Part shown: piece by piece, positions 1 to 4,102 of the stretch
How positions within the stretch are numbered: the stretch's first letter is position 1
How the letters are laid out: each line of letters starts with the position of its first letter
Assembly: GCA_017458545.1 (NCBI GenBank)
Contig: JAFTBA010000042.1
Location: 1-5,305 of the forward strand
Direction of reading: 5' to 3'
Origin: Synergistaceae bacterium
GTDB lineage: Bacteria; Synergistota; Synergistia; Synergistales; Aminobacteriaceae
DNA length: 5,305 bases
Notes under the pieces: model-generated
Databases searched by the model: none
What the model was told of the DNA's origin: nothing
Seen by the model: only the letters and a program-made list of their open reading frames with translations
Translations under genes and position numbers: made by a program

Positions 1-1
1 A

Positions 2-247
2 AACGCAGTAAATGATCCGTTAAGTGAGCAGAGACAGTTAATTACGACTTTACTCGCACTTAATTTTTCAGGGCGCGACGTTATTAATCTTGTGAGTGCC
101 GGCGGTGAAAATGAAGTGCTTGAAAATGAAGAGCATGAGGAAACTACGAGCGGAATAGGAACATCAGGTTCTGGCTGTTATGCAGGAATGTTCCCGTTAA
201 TGTCCTTACTGCCTCTGACACCCGTAATAATCAGGAAAAAACGTTAA
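2..247 (+). CDS. C-terminal end of a surface/secreted protein with a Synerg-CTERM-like sorting signal (5' partial)
   Basis: The frame is open from the left edge and ends at TAA 245-247, leaving 81 visible residues; the start and any signal peptide lie outside the window. The tail has three parts: an acidic, Glu-rich linker (about residues 36-50, containing ENEVLENEEHEE); a short Gly/Ser/Thr spacer leading to SGSGCYAG (residues 55-62); and a hydrophobic stretch of roughly 16 residues (MFPLMSLLPLTPVII) closed by RKKR. A Ser-Gly-Cys-x-Ala-Gly motif, a membrane segment and a basic cluster at the extreme C-terminus form the plan of the Synerg-CTERM domain of Synergistota exported proteins. By analogy with other CTERM systems, the tail is thought to hold the protein in the membrane until a protease cuts near the Gly-Cys site. 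The function of the main body cannot be judged from this fragment. The gene is followed by its own terminator and looks unrelated to the inositol genes. Confidence 0.75.
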   Translation, partial: NAVNDPLSEQRQLITTLLALNFSGRDVINLVSAGGENEVLENEEHEETTSGIGTSGSGCYAGMFPLMSLLPLTPVIIRKKR

Positions 248-274
248 TCAACCAATCACGTGCAAATTACAAAA

Positions 275-318
275 AATCTCCTGCCCGTATCACAAAATAC
301 AGACAGGAGATTATTTTT
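275..318 (+). terminator. Rho-independent terminator after the Synerg-CTERM gene
   Basis: A 9-bp perfect stem pairs AATCTCCTG (275-283) with CAGGAGATT (304-312). Inside the loop a second short pairing, GTAT 287-290 with ATAC 297-300, extends the hairpin across an internal bulge. A T-rich run (TTTTT 314-318) follows. The run of A on the 5' side (271-276) would also give the minus strand a short U-tract, but no minus-strand gene ends here. The hairpin separates the surface-protein gene from the iolA promoter 30 bp downstream. Confidence 0.85.
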
Positions 319-345
319 GTAAACACAATGAGTTTGCGCTATTTT

Positions 346-354
346 TGATATAAT
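346..354 (+). promoter_or_regulatory. Extended -10 promoter of the iolA-iolC unit
   Basis: TGATATAAT is a perfect extended -10 element: TG, one base, then consensus TATAAT at 349-354. At a 17-bp spacing the -35 position reads CAATGA (326-331), a poor match to TTGACA, which fits an extended -10 promoter that depends little on a -35 box. Transcription would begin near 361, giving a leader of about 41 nt before iolA. The promoter sits between the upstream terminator and iolA with no other candidate as good, so it probably drives both iolA and iolC. No clear IolR or catabolite-repression operator could be identified by eye. Confidence 0.6.
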
Positions 355-401
355 TTTTGCATCCAATAGGCTTTATTAAAGTAAAGGAAGTGCAATAATT
401 T

Positions 402-1919
402 ATGAGCGAAGTAAAGCGTATGAAATATTGTATTGACGGCAAGTGGTTGGAATCAAAAGCTGACAAATACATGCCTGTAACCGATTCCAGCACTGGAGAA
501 ATCATTGCCGAAGTCCCTTGCTGTACGGCTGATGAATGCGAAGCCGCTATAGCTTCTGCTGACAGGGCTTTCCTGTCCTGGTCTAAACTCTCCATGTCTA
601 AGAGAGTTCAGTATATGTTCAAATGGCGCGAAGTCCTTTACGCTCACAAAGAAGAGCTTTCAATACTTTGCGCTAAAGAACTCGGCAAAACTCTTAACGA
701 GGCTAGAGGCGATGTTCAAAAAGCTATTGAACCCACTGAAGAAGCATGTGCCGCTAATGTCCTCATACAGGGTGATGCCGCTATGCAGGTAACTACTGAC
801 TATGACACTTCAACTTACAGGTTTCCGCTCGGTGTCTGTGCCGGCATAGTTCCTATGAATTTCCCGGCTATGATTCCTTGGGGATGGATGGTTCCGCTTG
901 CTGTTGTCTGCGGTAACACTGTCGTTTTGAAGGCTAACAGTCAGACTCCTCTCACTTCAATGCGTATGCTTGAACTTTTCTACGAAGAAGCTGGGTTCCC
1001 TGAAGGTGTTGTTAATCTCGTTACCACTAACCGCGCTGAAGCTGAAATATTCCTGACAGATCCGAGAGTAAAAGCAGTAACTTTCGTAGGCACAACAGGC
1101 GTAGGAAAACATATTTATTCGGTAGCTGCTGAACACGGAAAAAGAGTTCAGGCTCAGTGTGAGGCCAAAAACCATGCTCTTGTACTGGCAGACTGCAATC
1201 TCGAAGCTACTACTAACGCTATCATCAACTCAACTTACGGCTGTGCCGGTATGCGCTGCATGGCTCTTCCCGTTGTTGTTGTCGAGGAAGCTATTGCAGA
1301 CAGGTTTGTTGCAATGCTCAAGAAAAAAGCTGAAGCCATGATAGTCGGATGCGCTTACAAAGAAGAAACTAAACTGGGGCCTGTAGTTTCAGCATCGCAT
1401 AAAAAGAAAGTATGCGATTGGATTCAGAAAGGAATTGACGAGGGCGCGGAACTTGTGCTTGACGGCAGAAACATTGTTGTTCCCGGCTATGAGAAAGGAT
1501 TTTTTGTCGGACCTACTATCCTCGATCACGTTAAGCCCGGTATGTCCGTTGGTGACTGCGAAATTTTCGGGCCTGTAACTTCCGTCAAGAGAGTCAAAAA
1601 TTACGAGGAAGGCATAAAAGTCATGAATGCCAATCCTTTCGCTAACGGTTCATGTATCTTCACCGGCAGCGGTTACTATTCCAGAAAATTTGTCATGGAT
1701 ACTGACGGCGGTATGGTCGGCGTTAATGTCGGTATACCTGTTCCGAGCGCATATTTCCCGTTTTCGGGCAACAAGGACTCATTCTTCGGGGATCTTCACG
1801 TACTCGGCAAAGACGGCATACGTTTCTTCACCAGGGCTAAGACAGTAACAAGCCACTGGTTTGACGAGGAAGCAGGAAAGAGAACCGTAAACACTTGGGA
1901 GGGAAGCACAGAACAGTAA
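402..1919 (+). CDS. iolA: IolA/MmsA: CoA-acylating (methyl)malonate-semialdehyde dehydrogenase
   Basis: This 505-residue aldehyde dehydrogenase superfamily enzyme converts malonate semialdehyde (or methylmalonate semialdehyde) with CoA and NAD+ to acetyl-CoA (or propionyl-CoA), CO2 and NADH. It is the last step of inositol breakdown, in the cytosol. Visible motifs are PMNFP with oxyanion Asn153, the NAD-fold segment FVGTTGVG (228-235), AKNH (255-258) and the nucleophile Cys286 in GCAGMRCMAL, preceded by the substrate-binding Arg285. Also present are EIFGP with ribose-contacting Glu387 and the C-terminal SFFGDLHVLGK and RAKTVTSHW blocks of the MMSDH family. The general-base Glu of hydrolytic ALDHs is Gln252, as expected of a CoA-acylating enzyme. 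Length is near the usual 485-500. The ATG at 402 aligns with the family N-terminus; a modest Shine-Dalgarno AAAGGAAG (383-390) lies 11 nt upstream. Odd points against my memory of B. subtilis IolA are Lys107 for Arg, KANS (177-180) for KPSE, EAKNH for GAKNH, and 16 cysteines. The assignment rests on family motifs plus the iol neighbours; substrate preference is not proven. Confidence 0.92.
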   Translation: MSEVKRMKYCIDGKWLESKADKYMPVTDSSTGEIIAEVPCCTADECEAAIASADRAFLSWSKLSMSKRVQYMFKWREVLYAHKEELSILCAKELGKTLNEARGDVQKAIEPTEEACAANVLIQGDAAMQVTTDYDTSTYRFPLGVCAGIVPMNFPAMIPWGWMVPLAVVCGNTVVLKANSQTPLTSMRMLELFYEEAGFPEGVVNLVTTNRAEAEIFLTDPRVKAVTFVGTTGVGKHIYSVAAEHGKRVQAQCEAKNHALVLADCNLEATTNAIINSTYGCAGMRCMALPVVVVEEAIADRFVAMLKKKAEAMIVGCAYKEETKLGPVVSASHKKKVCDWIQKGIDEGAELVLDGRNIVVPGYEKGFFVGPTILDHVKPGMSVGDCEIFGPVTSVKRVKNYEEGIKVMNANPFANGSCIFTGSGYYSRKFVMDTDGGMVGVNVGIPVPSAYFPFSGNKDSFFGDLHVLGKDGIRFFTRAKTVTSHWFDEEAGKRTVNTWEGSTEQ

Positions 1920-1924
1920 TTTCT

Positions 1925-1949
1925 ACTGTAGGGCCGTCAGCGCTACAGT
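1925..1949 (+). other. Intercistronic hairpin between iolA and iolC
   Basis: ACTGTAG (1925-1931) is perfectly complementary to CTACAGT (1943-1949), and GC 1933-1934 can pair with GC 1940-1941 inside the loop. No T-run follows, so it is unlikely to be a strong intrinsic terminator. It lies 5 nt after the iolA stop and 12 nt before the iolC ribosome binding site. This placement suits an mRNA-stabilising or processing element that sets different levels of the two messages, but that role is inference from position only. Confidence 0.45.
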
Positions 1950-1961
1950 CGTATGAAATGT

Positions 1962-1969
1962 GAGGTGAT
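1962..1969 (+). promoter_or_regulatory. Ribosome binding site fixing the iolC GTG start
   Basis: GAGGTGAT is an eight-base perfect match to the anti-Shine-Dalgarno end of 16S rRNA. It lies 5 nt before GTG 1975-1977. An ATG at 1971-1973 is only 1 nt from the site and out of frame, ending after nine codons at 1998-2000. The spacing therefore selects the GTG. Confidence 0.8.
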
Positions 1970-1974
1970 AATGC

Positions 1975-3015
1975 GTGAGTACAAGATATTTAGATATTGA
2001 TGAAAGCAGAAATTTTGACATTATATTTCTCGGACGTATAGCCGTTGATTTCAATCCTGCTTATTCGGAACACGTAAAAGAAGAGTTCAAACCCTTGAAG
2101 AAAGTTCATTACTTCGAGAAATTTGTCGGAGGCTCTCCGGCTAATACTGCCTGCGGAATAACAAGACACGGAATGAAAGCTGGTTTCTTCGCTACTGTCT
2201 CTGAGGATCAGCTCGGTGATTTCGTCGTTGATTATTTCAATGAGCACGGAATAGATACGTCCCGCATAACCAGAGCTAAACACGGTGAGAAAATAGGACT
2301 TACATTCACTGAGCTTTTATCATCAAGTGAGAGCAGCATTTTGATGTACAGGAATATGGCCGCTGACCTTCAGCTCAGTGTTGATGACATTGACGAGGAT
2401 TATATCAGGCAGGGCAAAGCTCTACTCATCTCAGGTACTGCTCTTGCCGAAAGCCCTTCAAGGGAAGCAGCATTGAAAGCCGTAATGCTGGCAAAAAAGA
2501 ATAATACACGGATAATCTTTGACATAGATTACAGGGCGTACAACTGGAAGAGTTATGACGAAATTTCAATCTATTATTCGGCAGTTGCCCGCGAAGCTGA
2601 TATTATTCTCGGGTCGCGTGAAGAGTTTGACCTCACCGAAAAATTAATCCTTCCTGGCATGACCGATATTCAGAGCGCAAATTACTGGTTCGGCTGCAAC
2701 GCTAAAATTGTCGTCATTAAACACGGCATGAAGGGTTCTACTGCTTACACTTCGGACGGGCAGCAGTTCTCAATAAAACCCTTCCCAGTTAAAGCACGAA
2801 AAGGTTTCGGCGGCGGAGACGGTTACAGTTCTGCATTCCTGTTCGGAGTCTTTCAGGGCTGGGACATAATTGACTGCTTAGAGTTCGGTTCTGCTGAAGC
2901 ATCTATGATGGTTCACAGTAATAACTGTTCTGATGACCTCCCTACTACAGAGGAGGTTCGCGCATTCATTGAGAAAGAGAAAAAAGAGTTCGGCGAAATG
3001 GTAGCAAAATGTTAA
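1975..3015 (+). CDS. iolC: IolC: 5-dehydro-2-deoxygluconokinase (PfkB/ribokinase family)
   Basis: This kinase phosphorylates 2-deoxy-5-keto-D-gluconate with ATP to its 6-phosphate, the substrate of the IolJ aldolase. The 346-residue protein is slightly longer than B. subtilis IolC and aligns with it throughout from memory. Recognisable blocks are GRIAVDFNP (20-28), the PfkB N-terminal glycine motif VGGSPAN (51-57), SSILMYRNMAADL (120-132), LISGTALAESPSREA (151-165), FDIDYR (182-187), VVIKHGMKGS (246-255) and the C-terminal ATP/anion-hole motif FGGGDGYSSAF (278-288) with catalytic base Asp282. That last motif is altered: the family normally has G-A-G-D followed by Ser, while here it is G-G-G-D followed by Gly. 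Translation starts at GTG, fixed by an ideal Shine-Dalgarno. The gene lies 55 bp after iolA on the same strand, with no evident promoter between, so the two are probably co-transcribed. It runs tail-to-tail into iolG. The C-terminal DUF2090 extension found in some IolC proteins is absent. Confidence 0.93.
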   Translation: MSTRYLDIDESRNFDIIFLGRIAVDFNPAYSEHVKEEFKPLKKVHYFEKFVGGSPANTACGITRHGMKAGFFATVSEDQLGDFVVDYFNEHGIDTSRITRAKHGEKIGLTFTELLSSSESSILMYRNMAADLQLSVDDIDEDYIRQGKALLISGTALAESPSREAALKAVMLAKKNNTRIIFDIDYRAYNWKSYDEISIYYSAVAREADIILGSREEFDLTEKLILPGMTDIQSANYWFGCNAKIVVIKHGMKGSTAYTSDGQQFSIKPFPVKARKGFGGGDGYSSAFLFGVFQGWDIIDCLEFGSAEASMMVHSNNCSDDLPTTEEVRAFIEKEKKEFGEMVAKC

Positions 3016-3018
3016 GGC

Positions 3019-3052
3019 AAAAAAACAGGCTCTCTTCATGTAAGGGAGCCTG
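3019..3052. terminator. Bidirectional terminator between convergent iolC and iolG
   Basis: The arms 3026-3036 (CAGGCTCTCTT) and 3042-3052 (AAGGGAGCCTG) form an 11-bp stem with one G-U pair around a 5-nt loop (CATGT). On the minus strand the stem is followed directly by seven T (complement of A 3019-3025), an excellent intrinsic terminator for iolG. On the plus strand the stem is followed by GAAAATTATTTCTTTT, a weaker U-rich tail that could still stop iolC transcripts. The hairpin begins 10 nt after the iolC stop and lies 21 nt beyond the iolG stop. Confidence 0.88.
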
Positions 3053-3073
3053 AAAATTATTTCTTTTACTCTG

Positions 3074-4087
3074 TTACTTCATGACTTTAACGGGGATTCC
3101 GCCCTTCTCGCATGATTCCTTAGCCGCTATGGCTATCAATACGGGCTGAAGTCCGTCAAACGCTCCTACAGGCGTGTCAGTGTCATTCAAACAGGCCTCT
3201 ACAAACTCGCATTCCTCATTGATGTATGCGTCATTGTAACGTTCAAGGAAGAACCAAAGAGGTTTCTCACTCATAACGCCGTCACTGGTGTAAAGCGTTG
3301 TGTTGTTAGGCGTTTCATTGTCGGCAGTTATACATCCTTTTGACCCGAATACCTCTACACGCTGGTCATAACCGTATACTGCCTGCCTGCTGTTATCGAT
3401 TACTCCTAACGCTCCGTTAGCAAACTTCAGCATTATGACGCATGTATCTACATCTCCTGCTTTGCCGATTTCGGGATTCACTAAACATGTTCCGAATGCG
3501 CTGACCTCTTCAACTTCTGAGCCTGAAAGGTAGCGCACCATATCGAAATCATGTATCGTCATGTCAACAAATATTCCTCCTGACACTTTGACGTAGCTTA
3601 TAGGAGGGGCTTCAGGGTCTCTGCTTGTTACTTTAACGATATGAACATCACCGAGCGTTCCTGATTTCACTGCCTCATGAACCCTCTTGAAATTCCTGTC
3701 GAACCTCCTGTTGAAACCTACCTGATATTTCACTCCTGCTTTCTTAACCTCGTTAAGCACTTCGCGGATCTTATCGAGGTCATGATCTATAGGCTTCTCG
3801 CAGAATATATGTTTTCCTGCCCTTGCTGCCTCTATTGAGATTGGCGAATGGGTGTCAGTTGATGAACAGATGAACACCGCATCAATTTCAGGATCGGCAA
3901 GAACTTTACGGTAATCGCTCGTGAAAAACTTAATGCCCAGATTTTCGGCAAGTTCTTTAGCTGCAGGTTCATAGACATCGGAAATCGCTGCAAGTTCAGC
4001 ACAGGGCACTCGCGTTTTAAGATTGTTGGCGTGAAGTTTTCCTATACGGCCTGCTCCGATTACTGCTACTTTAAGTTTTTTGGTCAA
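3074..4087 (-). CDS. iolG: IolG: inositol 2-dehydrogenase (Gfo/Idh/MocA family)
   Basis: The enzyme oxidises myo-inositol to 2-keto-myo-inositol (scyllo-inosose) with NAD+, the first step of the pathway, in the cytosol. The 337-residue protein has an N-terminal Rossmann fold with GAGRIG (11-16) and Asp37 at the end of beta-2, which favours NAD over NADP. CEKP (96-99) carries catalytic Lys98. The second domain has DMTIHD (175-180) with Asp175 and His179, matching the Lys-Asp-His triad of B. subtilis IolG (Lys97, Asp172, His176). The substrate-side segment YGYDQRVEVFGSKG (238-251) is also typical. Length is close to the usual 335-345. The start is TTG (4087-4085), chosen because it directly precedes TKKLKVAVIGAG and has a strong ribosome binding site 8 nt upstream. 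The gene follows iolD by 15 nt, so the two are co-transcribed and probably translationally coupled. The family also includes scyllo-inositol and other sugar dehydrogenases; myo-inositol is the best reading because iolD, iolC and iolA are adjacent. Confidence 0.9.
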   Translation of the reverse strand: MTKKLKVAVIGAGRIGKLHANNLKTRVPCAELAAISDVYEPAAKELAENLGIKFFTSDYRKVLADPEIDAVFICSSTDTHSPISIEAARAGKHIFCEKPIDHDLDKIREVLNEVKKAGVKYQVGFNRRFDRNFKRVHEAVKSGTLGDVHIVKVTSRDPEAPPISYVKVSGGIFVDMTIHDFDMVRYLSGSEVEEVSAFGTCLVNPEIGKAGDVDTCVIMLKFANGALGVIDNSRQAVYGYDQRVEVFGSKGCITADNETPNNTTLYTSDGVMSEKPLWFFLERYNDAYINEECEFVEACLNDTDTPVGAFDGLQPVLIAIAAKESCEKGGIPVKVMK

Positions 4088-4095
4088 TTTTTTTG

Positions 4096-4102
4096 TCCTC
4101 CC
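4096..4102 (-). promoter_or_regulatory. Ribosome binding site for the TTG start of iolG, abutting the iolD stop
   Basis: On the minus strand the iolD stop codon TAA (4105-4103) runs straight into GGGAGGA (4102-4096), then an A-rich 8-nt spacer, then TTG at 4087. The strength and spacing of this site support the TTG start, since there is no ATG nearby in frame. Ribosomes finishing iolD would stop on top of this site, a layout that favours translational coupling. Confidence 0.8.

Noticed and set aside
334..339. TTGCGC as a -35 box for the iolA promoter
   Set aside because: It lies only 9 bp from TATAAT, far short of the 16-18 bp needed; the extended -10 explains the promoter better.
371..381. 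CTTTATTAAAG palindrome in the iolA leader as an operator
   Set aside because: A 5-1-5 AT-rich palindrome is expected often by chance in such sequence, and no second copy was seen near the other iol genes.
420..422. Second in-frame ATG of iolA as an alternative start
   Set aside because: The residues before it align with the family N-terminus and the upstream AAAGGAAG suits the first ATG better.
1971..2000. ATG just upstream of iolC
   Set aside because: It is out of frame, ends after nine codons and is only 1 nt from the Shine-Dalgarno; the GTG at 1975 has correct spacing and gives the family N-terminus.
957..2283. Open frames antisense to or out of frame with iolA and iolC (for example 957-1175 minus, 1159-1341 plus, 1627-1848 plus, 1990-2283 minus)
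   Set aside because: They lie wholly inside well-supported genes, show no recognisable family features and have no convincing ribosome binding sites of their own.
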